Assembly (NCBI RefSeq): GCF_937616625.2
Contig: NC_065574.1
Coordinates: 29,142,501-29,206,500 of the forward strand
Reading direction: 5' to 3'
Source of the DNA: Mercurialis annua
Lineage: Eukaryota; Streptophyta; Magnoliopsida; Malpighiales; Euphorbiaceae
DNA: 64,000 nt
Part shown: positions 1-11,458 of the stretch, piece by piece
Layout: every line of letters starts with the position of its first letter
Numbering within the stretch: position 1 is the stretch's first letter
Position numbers and translations under genes: made by a program
Notes under the pieces: generated by a model
What the model saw: the letters and a program-made list of their open reading frames with translations, nothing else
Database searches by the model: none
What the model was told of the DNA's origin: nothing

Positions 1-1336
1 CCAAAAACGAACAAACGCTATTGTGATATTAATTACATTTGATTGAATTCTGTCTAGGAGATTGGTACTTAAGTGGTCCGCTCGTGACCCTCCTATCTAT
101 CCTGGGAATTTTTCTAATGTGATCATTTAACACAATACGTGATTCGCTTGTGCATTATGTTGTCATCAACGGAATATGCGGAAAAAGCGAAACCCGAGAA
201 AAAAAAAAACCCGAAAAAAAATAATATTTTTTTTCATAAAAACCAAAAATGCTGAAAAACGGGTTTTACACCCGGGAAAAAGTATTCGGCCCGAAAAAAA
301 AAATATTTTTTTTTCTGTAAAAACCGAAATGCTGAAAAAGGGGTTTTACACCCGGGAAAAAGTTTCCGACTCGAAAAAAAAAAAAAAAAAAAAAAAAACG
401 TAAAATAAAAATAAATTTTTATTTCGAGGATCAGCGATCGGTTGAGGCTTTCGGAGGTTCTAGGACGATTCCTCTATACCTAAAGAAAGCAGATATTACA
501 TAGTGAATGATTAGAGAATCATTTCCGAGATATGTAATAGTTTGCTCATTCTTTTGTGGCTAAAGAATGAGACCTAGGAAGTCCATGATCATACATGTGT
601 GATTGCATGATTAATTTTAGCTTTAATATGTATGAGATGCATGCTAAAATGTATTGTGTGTTTAGTGAGACCTGAATAACTTAAAACCCTAAGAAATCTT
701 CCTAAAAGTTAAAAGATTAATTTTATATTGATTAATCATTAAATTGTTTATCAATGGCTCTCCATTGGAGCAATAAACTAACACGCTTTGAGTTATCATC
801 TTGTCGGCTATGGATACATAGGGGTGAGATGATATCGTCAAGAGATGTTGTTGAGTTTATTGTTAAGCATGAGATGTTACGGGTGTAGTCGATATAATAT
901 ACGGCGAGAAAGGCAATTAGGCGTACCTGAGTCGTATATTATTCAAATCGATACATCTTAGTTGATTCAATGGGTTAAACTTAACTAATGTGGAAACCTA
1001 AGAATAACATTAAGTACTTGAGGGTGAAAGCATTAGGAGCCGGAAATGATTGAACCTCATATGAGATATGATGAACAAGTAATTGTTCACTTATATATCA
1101 TTTTGATCCCAAGAATAGCATTAAGTACTTGAGGGAAAGATAAATGAATATAAGAATTCAATCACCCACTTGAAATCATTTCCAACAAAGATTCACGTTT
1201 CCTATTTTGGAAGTGTAGGATTCGAAAAAGATAGTGGGAGGCCATTTTGATAAAGACCAAATCATTATGGTTAAATATACAAAATAACACGAATACTAAT
1301 TAGAGATCTTTGCTATCCATAGGCTGATAAGATAAG
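1..1336 (+). other. Untranslated leader of copia element A
   Basis: Non-coding leader between the primer site (outside the window) and gag. It aligns along most of its length with 46660-49628 of copia C once C's solo-LTR insertion is removed. It also carries about 350 bp (roughly 180-530) that C lacks, including an A-rich tandem repeat. No ORF of interest is seen. Confidence 0.75.
205..400 (+). repeat. A-rich tandem repeat, about 80-bp unit, two copies plus a partial
   Basis: Units begin near 210 and 290, with a degenerate third start near 370. Each has a CCCG motif, a run of A, a run of T, then a segment ending in CCCGGGAAAAAG. The segment lies in the copia A leader and is missing from copia C. 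The ORF across it is low-complexity and is not a gene. Confidence 0.7.
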
Positions 1337-2495
1337 ATGAAATCGAATCCATTAAGTAGCATTCTCGACAATAATCGACTAGTGGGTCCTAACTTTGTTG
1401 ATTGGTTAAGAAATCTCAAAATAGTTCTTGCAAGTGAACACATAGCATATGTTCTTGAGGCAAATGCTCCGGGACCATTGCCGATTGAGGCACCTCCTGA
1501 GGAACATGAGGCATTGCGCAAGTGGAAGTTAGATGACGAACAAGCCAAGTGCTACATGTTGGCATCTATGAATAACGAGTTGGAAAAGCAACACGAGAAA
1601 TATCCGGGAGCCCGCGAAATATTGTTTCACTTACAAGAGTTGTATGGTGAATCAAGTCGTTCTGCTTGATATGAGATATCTAAGCAATTATTTCGAGCAA
1701 AGCTCTCAGAGGGAAAGGATGTTGGAGAACATGTGAACATGATGATTCGATGTATCGAACGTCTAGAGGGTCTAGATTTCATCATGGACTTCAATCTCCA
1801 AACGGATATGATCCTTCATCCCTTCCGGATTCGTATGGTAATTTCATCACGAATTACTATATGAATCGGATAGAATGTACACTTGCAGAGTTATCAAGTA
1901 TGTTGATAACCGCTCAAAAGAACAATGTTAAGGGAAAGGAAGTTTCTCTTGTGGTTGCTTCTTCTAGTAAGACTAAGAAGAAGAAAACTAAGAAGAATGT
2001 TTTGAAGGCCCAAAAGGCCATTGCAAAAAGGAAGCGCACCTCGGAGAACAAAGGAAAGTGTTTCTTTTGCGAGGGCGAGGGACATTGGAAACGAAATTGC
2101 CCCAAGTATAAGGAATTTAAGGGCAAGAACAAGAAGAATGAAAATCCCGGTGAGGGTATGTCTATTTCTTGTTCTTTCAATTCCAATAATGGTAGCTCGT
2201 CCAAAGCTTGGGTATTAGATACCGGAGCTAGTTCTCACATTTGTTCATCCTTACAGGATCTAGCAAATGACAGGAAATTGGACAAGGATGAAGTGATCTT
2301 GAAGCTTGGAAATAACGCAAGTGTTGCGGCTAAAGCTATAGGATCGTCTTCTATTTTGTTGTATAAGCATGTTTTGTATTTGAACAATGTTTTGTACTTA
2401 CCGAACGCTTATAGAAATATCATGTCTATTTCTTGTATGACAAGATTAGGATATGATTTTCTATTTACAAAGGATGTTTGTAAAATTATCTATAA
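1337..2495 (+). pseudogene. gag: Copia gag-protease remnant (element A)
   Basis: Encodes a Ty1/copia Gag followed by the start of the aspartic protease. The N-terminal Gag runs from ATG 1337 and is cut by a TGA at 1667-1669, where copia C has a sense codon. The same frame then continues to about 1818, where loss of one base shifts it. The shifted frame carries lysine-rich sequence, a CCHC zinc knuckle (C-X2-C-X4-H-X4-C, about 2068-2109) that would bind RNA, and the protease motif WVLDTGASSH near 2209. Beyond the protease, the sequence matches copia C up to the deletion near 2495. At protease positions where C has stop codons, A has sense codons, so the two copies decayed independently. Confidence 0.85.
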
Positions 2496-2949
2496 TGAAG
2501 GAGTAGTGAGCTAGCAGTGTTCTAAGAAAGAATCAACTCCATACTCCATTATAGAAGCCGAGTATATTATGACATGAGATGTCGTAATAGAAGGAGTTTG
2601 GATAAATTAGTTTATAACTGAACTAAGTACGGTTTTCTTCCATTAAGTCGAAAGTTCCTCTTTTCTGCGACCACAATGGTGCTACTGCCCTAGCAAAAGA
2701 AACCGGGTCTCACAATTTATCCGAACATAAGGAAAGGCATTATCATATTATCTAAACAAATTGTTGGAAAGAGAAAATTGTTTCTCTAAAAGATAGCATT
2801 AGCCAATAACACGGCTAACCCACTAACAAAGCCCATGACTTGGAGTCAGTAAGGTTTACATGACTTAGAGTCATTAAGGTTTACATGACTTAGAGTCATT
2901 AATATTTACATCTTGTGAAGATGGGGCTTAGATATAGTTGTCAATGGCA
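2496..2949 (+). pseudogene. Copia RNase H C-terminal remnant (element A)
   Basis: After the deletion junction the sequence matches the last part of the copia C polyprotein (about 62343-62740), including DNA for the EAEYI motif and the CDNNGA segment of RNase H. The frame is broken many times. Missing relative to C are the rest of the protease/GAG-pre-integrase region, integrase, reverse transcriptase and most of RNase H, about 2.4 kb once element D is discounted. The junction has a short shared sequence (TAATG) in both parental positions, consistent with microhomology-mediated deletion. Confidence 0.75.
2837..2911 (+). repeat. Three tandem 25-bp copies at the end of copia A pol
   Basis: Units start at 2837, 2862 and 2887, each beginning GACTTRGAGTCA and ending TTTACAT. 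Copia C has only one unit at the matching place (about 62680). It is a local triplication in an already dead coding sequence. Confidence 0.8.
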
Positions 2950-2955
2950 CTAGTG

Positions 2956-2967
2956 CAAGTGGGAGAT
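2956..2967 (+). other. Polypurine tract of copia A
   Basis: Purine-rich run (CAAGTGGGAGA) immediately before the LTR start TGTTAG, the usual plus-strand primer site. The same motif precedes the 3' LTR of copia C. Confidence 0.75.
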
Positions 2968-4319
2968 TGTTAGTAGTATGTGCCCTAGGGCCATTTGATC
3001 GTGTATATTTGTAGAATTAATCCCAATGGCAAAGATATATATGTTCTATTTGAACTAAGTGTCTCATCAACTAAGTGTTCATTTATTACGTATTGTCCTT
3101 ATCACATTGTGATAGAATCTATTCTTAAGGTGTTAAGAATACGAGTGACAGATTCTATTATACAAGTGATCTAAATAAACGTTCACGGTCGATGGGGTCC
3201 TACGAATAAGGGCATCGCATTATCCCGGAAAGATCATCACCTCTGTTTATTCTCCTGATTAGTAAATAGTTACTAATTATAGGAAGTAGTGAGTCTCATA
3301 CTACTTGATGGGGATCAGAATAAACATGTGGACACTCAAGGTGTTGAGTGAGTCGAACAAGTGACGCTAGATGACTTATACATGGTAATTCATTAAAGTC
3401 AATTTAATGTCATCTAGTTCATAATTGTACACATGTCCTTTGACTTGCGGTGACACTATCTTGTATATAGGTGATTAGAGTTTGATACTCCTTAACTCTA
3501 GATCTTTCATGAGCTAGAGCCGCGAGATGTGTTGGCTCTAGTTAGTTGTATATGGAGATAGGGGTTTAACCTAGAAAGGATTCATCACTCTGGATGAACG
3601 GAGACAAGATTCTATGCTATCTCAAATGGTTCTTGATGGATGATAAAACCTGCGCAGGTGTATATGACTTACATAGAAAGTTGTTTCTAGTGGAATTCAT
3701 ATTTATCAAGAATTAGAACTGGGAGATGAGGTCATATGATCAAGACAAACAGTGTTTGACTTAACCGTGACACTAGTCGAGATTGGAATCTTAGATGAAG
3801 GGAATTTTGAGTGTACTGTAATTATGAACATTGGTTCAAAAAGAATGCATCGAAACATTCATCTCTATTTGGGGGTCGTGATATGTTGCTGGACGTCACT
3901 CTCGATCTACGAGCATTAATAATTAAATGGGATTTAATTATTTAATATAAGAAAGGCGTTTCTTATGTCTCTCGTTGCCATATAGATGTGAACCTAGTTA
4001 GTCACACACATCAGAGTGTGCAACCGATTGAGTTTACGAAAGATCGATTTCATATAGATACTAGCATATCTCGGAAATTAATCTAAGATGAAAAACAAGT
4101 ACAAATTAAGGACTAATTTGTAAGAGTTATAAATTAGTAGGAACCTAATTGTATTATGTCCATATTAATTAGGGACTAATTTATAAGAATTATAAATTAG
4201 TAGGAACCTAATTATATTTTAACCAAGTTTTATGATTAAAAGGTTTAAGTAATTAATTAGTGTAATTAATGATACTTAAATGACTAATCATTAGCTAATG
4301 GAATGATGATGTCATGGTG

Positions 4320-4412
4320 ATAATGTAATGAAATAAGCCTATGTCATATATGTGATGTCATATGATGACATCACCTATATGATGTCACCTATGTGATGTC
4401 ACCACATGAAAG
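4320..4412 (+). promoter_or_regulatory. Cluster of TGATGTCA motifs in a copia LTR
   Basis: Several TGATGTCA or TGACATCA octamers occur within about 90 bp, some 80-170 bp upstream of the TATA box. They resemble plant bZIP sites. This is a motif observation only. A related tandem expansion is seen in the copia C 5' LTR at 45842-45930. Confidence 0.4.
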
Positions 4413-4493
4413 GTGTCACATGGTGGCAACACCTTTGCTTGGTATGTGACACCTAGCATGCAAGGTGTTGCATTCTTAAAGCATGCTCTAGCC

Positions 4494-4501
4494 TATAAAT
4501 A
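4494..4501 (+). promoter_or_regulatory. TATA box of the copia A LTR
   Basis: TATAAATA, conserved at the same place in the solo LTR (48886) and in the copia C LTRs (46095, 63748). It would position transcription start about 30 bp downstream and so mark the U3/R border. Confidence 0.7.
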
Positions 4502-4958
4502 GAGCATGTCCTTGCTCATTTCACAATAACACACAACACACATCTCACTACAAAGTTGTAGAGAGAGAAAGCACTTGAAGGAGTTCAAGTATTCATCAAT
4601 CACGGGAAAAACTTGGCGACGTTTTTCATATATCTGAGCAAGGTAGTGATCGCGGCGAGAGTTTGAGCTTAGGGCTGCTCGGCAAGAGGAACTCTTACGG
4701 ATTACTTCAAGGCGAGGATTCAATCGGACGCATACTCGTGTGGACGAGCTTAAGGTCGCCGTACTTTCGGGACTACAAGAATCGTTGGAGAATCGACATA
4801 GGTATTCCTCTTATGATTCCTAGATGCGTGCTTTAATTACTAAATGATACGACGATCCATTTGTTGTTGATATGATCAACTTTAGGATCCGAATTGTTGG
4901 AATTTCGATTTTGAATTGAAATATACGATCCGGACCCGCGCCTCCCGCTGCGCCAACA

Positions 4959-7480
4959 CAAAATGTGCGTGAAAAGTGATGCTAGATTAGTATGTCGCAT
5001 CTTTAGTCTTTTTCACACGTCGTTTCGATTACCTAACCATGGTTAGGTTATATTACACAAAGTGTGCGTGAAAAGTGACGCTAGATAAGTATGTCGCGTC
5101 TTAAGTTTTTGTAACGCGTCGTTTCGATTACCATGCAGGTGTCGCATCACAAGTCTCTCTAACGCGTCGTTCCGATTCCCTAAGCGTGTTAGGTTATATT
5201 ACGGAAAGTGTGAGTTAAAAGTTACGCTAGATTACTATGTCGCGTCACAAATCTCTTTCACGCGTCGTTCCGATTACCTAATCATGGTTAGGTTATATTA
5301 CGCAAAGTGTGCGTGAAAAGTTACGCTAGATTAGTATCTCGCGTCTCAAGTCTCTTTAACGCGTCGTTTCAATTACAATGATTATGTCCTGTCACAAGTC
5401 TCTCTAACACGTCTTTCCGATTACCTAAGCGTTAGGTTATATTACGGAAAGTGTGAGTTAAAAGTGACGCTAGATTACTATGTCGCAACACAAGTCTCTT
5501 TAACCCGTCGTTCAAATTACCTAAGCATGGTTAGGTTATATTAGGCAAAGTGTGCTGGAAATGTGACGCTAGATTAGTATGTCGTGTCACAAGTTTCTTT
5601 TACTTGTCGTTCCGATTACCTAAGCATGGTTAGGCTATATTACGCAAAGTGTGCGTGAAAAGTGACGCTAGATTAGTATGTCGCGTCACCAGTCTCTTTA
5701 ACGCGTCGTTCCGATTACTTAAGTATGGTTAGGCTATATTAGGAAAAGTGTGCGTGAAATGTTGCGCTAGATTAGTATGTCGCGTCACAAGTCTTTTAAA
5801 TTGTCGTTCCGATTACCTAATCATGGTTAGGTTATATTACACAAAGGGTGCGTGAAAAGTTACGCTAGTTTAGTATGTCGCATCTCAAGTCTCTGTAACG
5901 CGTCGGTCCGATTACATTAGCATGGTTAAGTTATTTTACGCAAAGTGTGCGTGAAATGTAACGCTAGATTAGTATGTCGCGTCACAAGTCTCTCTAACGC
6001 GTCGTTCCGATTACCTAAGCATGGTTCGGTTATATTACGCAACGTATGCGTGAAATGTGACGCTAGATTAGTATGTCGCGTCAGAAGTCTCTTTAACTCG
6101 TCGTTCCGATTACCTAAGCATGGTTAGGTTATATTACGTAAAATGTGCGTGAAAAGTGACGCTAGATTAGTATGTCGCAGCTCAAGTCTCTTTAACGCGT
6201 CGGTCTGATTACTTCAGCATGGTTAGGTTAAATTACGTAAAGTGTGCGTGAAAAGAGACGCTAGATTAGTATGTCGCGTCACAAGTCTCTTTAACGCGTC
6301 GTTCCGATTACCTAAGCATGGTTAGATTATATTACGCAAAATTTGCATGAAACGTGATGCTAGATTAGTATGTTGCGTCTCAAGTCTCTTCAATGCGTCG
6401 CTTCGATTACCATGATTATGTCGCGTCAAAAATCTCTCTAATGCCTCGTTCCGATAACCTAAGCATGGTTAGGTTATATTACGTAGAGTGTTCGTGTCAC
6501 AAGTCTCTCTAACGTGTCATTCCAATTACCTAAGCATTGTTAGGTTATATTTCACAAAATGTGCGTGAAAAGTGACGCTATATTACTATGCCGCGTCACA
6601 AGTCTCTTTAACGCGTCGTTTTGATTACCTAAGCATGGGTTATATAGAAAAAAGTGTGCGTGAAAAGTGACGCTATATTAGTATGTCGCGTCTCAAGTCT
6701 TATTAACGCGTCGTTCCGATTAACTAAGTATGGTTAGTTTATAGTACGCAAAATGTGCGTGAAAAGTGACGCTAGATTAGTTTGTCGCGTCTCAAGTCTC
6801 TTTAACGCGTCATTTCAATTACCACGCTTATGTCGCATCACAAGTCTCACTAACGCGTCGTTCCGATTACCTAAACATGGTTAGGTTATATTACGCAAAG
6901 TGTGCGTGAAAAGTTACGCTAAATTAGTATCTCGCGTCTCAAGTCTCTTTAACGCGTCGTTTCGATTACCTAAGCATGCTTAGGTTATATTATGCAACGT
7001 GTGCGTGAAAAGTGACGCTAGATTATTATGTCGCGTCTCAAGTCTCATTAACGCGTCGTTCCGATTAACTAAGTATGGTTAGTTTATATTACGCAAAATG
7101 TGCGTGAAAAGTGACGCTAAATTAGTATGTCGCGTCTCAAGACTCTTTAATGCATCATTTCAATTACCACGCTTATGTCACGTCACAAGTCTCACTAACG
7201 CTGTTCCAATTACCTAAGCATGGTAAGGTTATATTACGCAAAGTGTGCGTGAAAAGTAACGCTAGATTAGTATCTCGCGTCTCAAGTCTCTTTAACGCGT
7301 CGTTTTGATTACCATGATTATGTCGCGTCACAAGTCTCTCTGTGTCTTTCCGATTGCCTAAGCGTTAGGTTATATTACGGAAAGTGTGAATTAATAGTGA
7401 TGCTAGATTACTATGTAGCATAAGTCTCTTTACCGGGTCGTTCCGATTACCTATGCATGGTTAGGTTATATTACGCAAAG
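4959..7480 (+). repeat. Satellite array, block 1 (forward orientation)
   Basis: Tandem units with modal period 99 bp. Starts of the ACGCAAAG-type motif fall at 5642, 5741, 5839, 5938, 6037 and 6136. Some units are longer. A unit carries an inverted repeat ACGCA/TGCGT, a CpG-rich core with GTCGCGTC and ACGCGTCG, and a dyad CCTAA/TTAGG around CATGG. Units differ by scattered substitutions, many at CpG. Nothing gene-like is present. Confidence 0.95.
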
Positions 7481-7574
7481 AATGGTAATCGAAACGACAC
7501 GTTAAAGGGACTTGAGACGCGACATACTAATCTAAGCATGGTTAGGTTATATTAGGTAAAGTGTGCGTTAAAAG
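7481..7574. repeat. Satellite polarity-switch zone
   Basis: Forward units stop at 7480. Bases 7481-7533 read in the reverse orientation, 7534-7574 forward again, and from 7575 the array is reverse. Three switches within 95 bp indicate a complex rearrangement junction rather than one clean inversion breakpoint. Confidence 0.8.
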
Positions 7575-7881
7575 TAATCGGAACGACGCGTTAAAAAGAC
7601 TTGTGACGCGACATACTAATCTAGCGTCACTTTTAATGCACACTTTCAGTAATATAACCTAACCATGCTTAGGTAATCGGAACGACGCATTAGAGAGACT
7701 TGTGACGCGACATAAGCAAGGTAATCGAAAATGATGAATTAAAGAGACTTGAGACGCGACATACAAATCGAGCGTCATTTTTCAAGCACACTTTGCGTAA
7801 TATAATCTAACCATGCTTAGGTAATCGGATCGACGCGTTAAAGAGACTTGTGACAAGACATACTAATCTAGCATCACGTTA

Positions 7882-8112
7882 ATAGTTATATATGTTTGTT
7901 TCTCTTCATATCCAGCCATAAAAGGCATAAGGGTATGCTCTTCACTTGCCTCTCCTGAGGATCCTGTGAATCAAAACCTTGTAACATGGTAATGCGATAA
8001 ATTTCAACAGATACTAAGAGGACATGCCGGTTGATAAAATGCCCACGGTGAAGCTGTGATCCTGGCTAGTCATACATGTAATTTGTTAAGGTTTATCGTC
8101 GTATCTCTAATT
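7882..8112. other. Foreign fragment inside the satellite, related to 21733-21905
   Basis: About 230 bp without satellite similarity. The part at 7882-8049 is the reverse complement of 21733-21905 with a few substitutions and small indels. The part to about 8112 has no counterpart there. Read on the minus strand it shows broken peptide-like reading frame shared with the other copy. Origin unknown. Confidence 0.75.
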
Positions 8113-9990
8113 GGAAAGAGACTTGAGATGCAACATACAAATATAGAGTCACTTTTCACGCAAACTTTGCGTTATATAACGTAACCATGCTTAGGTAATC
8201 GGAACAACGCGTTAAAGTAACTTGCGACGCGACATAGTACTCTACCGTCAATTTTAACGCACACTTTGCGTAATATAAGCTAACCATTATTAGGTAATCG
8301 GAACGACGCGCTAGAGACACTTGTGACGTGACATAAGCATGGTATTTGAAACGACGCATTAAAGAGACTTGAGACGCGACATACTAATCTAGCGTCACTT
8401 TTCACGCACACTTTGCGTATATAACCTAACCATTGTTAGGTAATCAAAACGACCCGTTAAAGAGACTTGTGACACGACATACTAATTTAGTGTCACTTTT
8501 CACGCACACTTTGCGTAATGTAACCAAACCATGCTTAGGTAATTGGAACGACGCGTTAAAGATACTTGTGATGCGACATAGTAATCTAGCTTCACTTTTA
8601 ACGCACACTTTCCATATTATAAACTAACCATGTTTAGGTAATCAGAACGACGCGTTGGAGAGACTTGTGACGTGACATAAACATGGTAATCGAAGCGACG
8701 CGTTAAAGAGACTTGAGATGCGACATACTAATTTAGAGTCACTTTTCACGCACACTTTGCGTAATATAACCTAACCATGCTTAGGTAATCAGAACGACTC
8801 GATAAAGAAACTTATGACGCGACATAGTCATCTAGCGTCACTTTTAACGCACACTTTGCGTAATATAACCTATCCATGCTTAGGTTATCAGAACGACCCA
8901 TTCGAGAGACTTGTGACGCGACATAAGCATGGTAATCGAAACGACAGGTTAAATATACTTGAGACGATGCTTAGGTAATCAGAACAACGCGTCAAAAAGA
9001 CTTGAGACACGACAAACTAATCTATTTCACTTTTCACACACACTTTGCGTAATATAAACTAACCATGCTTAGTTAATTGGAACGATGCGTTAGAGAGACT
9101 TGTGACGCGACATAAGAATGGCAATGAAACGTCGTTTTAAAAAGACTTTAGACGCGACATACTAATCTAGCACATTTTGCATAATATAACCAAACCATGC
9201 TTAGGTAACGCGTGACATAGACTTGTGACGCGGCATAAGCATGGTAATTGAAGCGAGACCTTACAGAGACTTGAGACGCGACATACTAATCTAGCGTCAA
9301 TTTCTAGCGTCACTTTGCACGCACACTTTGCGTAACCTAACCATGCTTAGTTAATAGGAACAACGCGTTAAAGAGACTTGAGACGCGACATACTAATCTA
9401 GCGTCACTTTTCACGCACACTTTGCGTAATATAACCTAACCATAGCACACTTTGCGTAATATAACCTAACCATGCTTAGGTAATCGGAACGACGAGTTAG
9501 AGAGACTTGTGACGCGACACAAGCATGGTAACCGAAATGACGGGTTAAAGACACTTGAGTCGTGACATACTAATTTAGCGTCACTTTTCACGCACACTTT
9601 GCATAATATAACCTAACCTAACAATGCTTAGGTAATCAGTACGACACGTAAAAGTGACCTGTGACGCGACATATTACTCTACCGTAAATTTTAACGCACA
9701 CTTTGCGTAGTATAACCTAACCATGATTAGGAAATCGAAAGTACGCGTTCGAGAGACTTGTGACGCGACATAAGCATGATAATCGAAACGAAGAGTTAAA
9801 GAGACTTGAGACGTACCTAACAATGATTAGGTAATCGGAACGACGCGTTAAAGAGACGTGTGACGAGACATACTAATCTAGCGTCACTTTTCACGCACAC
9901 TTTACGTAATATGCCCTAACCATTCTTAGGTAATCGGAACGACGCGTTAAAGAGATTTGTGACGCGACATAGTAATCTAGCGTCACTTTT

Positions 9991-9995
9991 AACGC
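9991..9995 (+). repeat. 5' target-site duplication of gypsy B (AACGC)
   Basis: AACGC directly precedes the LTR and is repeated at 19498-19502. Removing the element restores a continuous satellite unit. Confidence 0.95.
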
Positions 9996-10773
9996 TGTAA
10001 TACCCCAAAATATTTTAAGATAATTACGTTGTGCCATGTGTCGTGATTTTCGATAAATTAAATTAAGGAGAATTTAATTTAATTATATCGGAAATTCAAG
10101 AATAAAATTTAATGAGTCAATTAGCGGGATTAAAGGAATTAATTTTGAAAATTTGGATGTGAATACATTTTGGGGCTAAGTTGTAAATTTTGAAAAGTTT
10201 AGGGGCTAAAGTGCAAATTAGCCAATTAAGCCCAAAAATAGAAATTTGAGGATTTTCGATGGAAATCTATATTTTAAGTTAGTATTATTTATTCGGATAT
10301 AAATAATACGTATTTGAATTAATAGAAAGATTATTTGAATAGGTTTTGGACTAAATTGAAACTTTTGAAAAGTTTAGAGGACCAAATGACAAGTTAGCCA
10401 TTATACATAAGATTTCCTTCAGTTGAAGGATCCAGATCCTTCACTCTCCAACTTCTTCTCCTTTCTCATTTTGTTCGACGAAGGCTTACGGTACCGTCGC
10501 TCGATTCCGTTTCTCGTCCATTTTCGACGTTTAATAGCTCGAATTGATCGTATTCTCGAGGCGAATCACGGTAAGCTTGACGTTTTACCGTTTCTGTGAT
10601 TATATTTTAAGTTATATCGATTAAAAGTTTTAGGCCACGAAACGATTTTATCGTTTTATCGAGTATAGGATTGATATATAGCGTTTTGAGCTTAGAATAT
10701 GCGTTTTGGTTGAGTTTGGAGCGTTTTTACGTATTTAGCAGGTCGGAAACCCCGGAAATCGATTCCGGGGGAT

Positions 10774-10930
10774 CGTGCACGACAGTACACGATCGTGTAC
10801 TTGTGGTACACGAACGTGTACCATCAATGGTACACGAACGTGTACCAAGGTACACGAACGTGTACCAACATGTGGTACACGATCGTGTACCAAGATACAC
10901 GAACGTGTACCTCCCTGCACGAGCGTGCAC
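10774..10930 (+). repeat. Palindromic minisatellite in gypsy B 5' LTR
   Basis: Tandem units of consensus GGTACACGNNCGTGTACC spaced about 20-25 bp apart, for example 10785-10800 (perfect), 10805-10822, 10829-10846, 10849-10866, 10874-10891 and 10894-10911, then a variant TGCACGAGCGTGCA ending the array. Each unit is itself an inverted repeat, so the DNA could form cruciforms and the RNA hairpins. ORFs on both strands here are artefacts of the repeat. Confidence 0.9.
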
Positions 10931-11458
10931 CCTTCGATTCTCGCACCCCGAATCTTCGTACCTCGGTTGAATTAATGGAATTTACGTATTGAATCGGAAA
11001 TCGAATAATAGTTAATCGACTAATGAGAATAGTTAACCTAATGGGGTTAAACGGAAATTTGATTAGAAGTGATTTACGATCCGTAAACGAGTTTGATACT
11101 GTTATCGGGATATGCGTGAGAAGCACGACGATTAATGAAAGTAAAATGTGTCGAATCTTGAGTCTAGAGTCAATCTTAGAATAGGATTCTGATACAAGTT
11201 AAATGTTTTAAAATTGTTTTAGATCCGGCGAGGCAAGAGGCAGCTGGACCAGTAGTTCGGGAAGCTTGACGTTCTAAAGCCCCGACGTATTTTTGGATAA
11301 GCATTTTCTGTGAGTTTATATGATTTGCTTTTAAAGTATTTATTTAAGCAATTATTTTATATTGCTTATTAATTGAACCGCATGTTTTATATGTGAAACT
11401 TTTATACGAATTGCATATGCTTGATTTGAAACCAGTATTGATCCGATGGAACGTGCTA

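Larger units (their letters stand above)
1..4958 (+). mobile_element. Ty1/copia element A, 3' part, internally deleted
   Basis: Most of a copia retrotransposon whose 5' LTR and primer site lie left of the window. The first bases match the leader of copia element C from about 46660, roughly 125 bp after C's primer site. The order is leader, gag, protease, a large pol deletion, the end of RNase H, polypurine tract and complete 3' LTR. The coding part has an in-frame stop, a 1-bp deletion and the deletion near 2495, so the copy is dead. The LTR end abuts the satellite at 4959. The target duplication cannot be checked because the 5' end is missing. Length and LTR size (about 2 kb) resemble Angela/TAR-like plant copia elements, but the lineage is only a guess. 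Confidence 0.9.
2968..4958 (+). repeat. Complete 3' LTR of copia A (1991 bp)
   Basis: Starts TGTTAG and ends CCAACA (TG...CA). It aligns nearly end to end with the solo LTR at 47362-49349 (1988 bp), defining the LTR length. A TATA box lies at 4494 and TGATGTCA-type motifs lie upstream of it. It belongs to the same LTR subfamily as the solo LTR, whereas the LTRs of copia C form a second subfamily. Confidence 0.92.
7575..9995 (-). repeat. Satellite array, block 2 (reverse orientation)
   Basis: The same 99/147-bp satellite on the opposite strand. It is interrupted at 7882-8112 by foreign sequence and ends at the 5-bp target site AACGC (9991-9995) of gypsy element B. Around 9000-9480 several units are partial or fused, so local rearrangement is heavier than in block 4. 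Confidence 0.95.

Noticed and set aside
176..403. Lysine-rich 75-codon ORF
   Set aside because: Reads through homopolymer A runs in a copia leader repeat; low complexity.
1894..2204. Minus-strand ORFs opposite copia gag (also 50150-50425)
   Set aside because: Shadow frames of the lysine-rich Gag region.
4493..4723. Minus-strand ORFs in copia LTRs (also 46117-46299 and 63770-63952)
   Set aside because: Antisense frames over the TATA-to-R5 region of the LTR, with no family similarity.
10671..11126. Overlapping ORFs on both strands, repeated at 17912-18259
   Set aside because: They are generated by the palindromic minisatellite inside the gypsy LTRs, which is open in several frames. There is no protein family signal.
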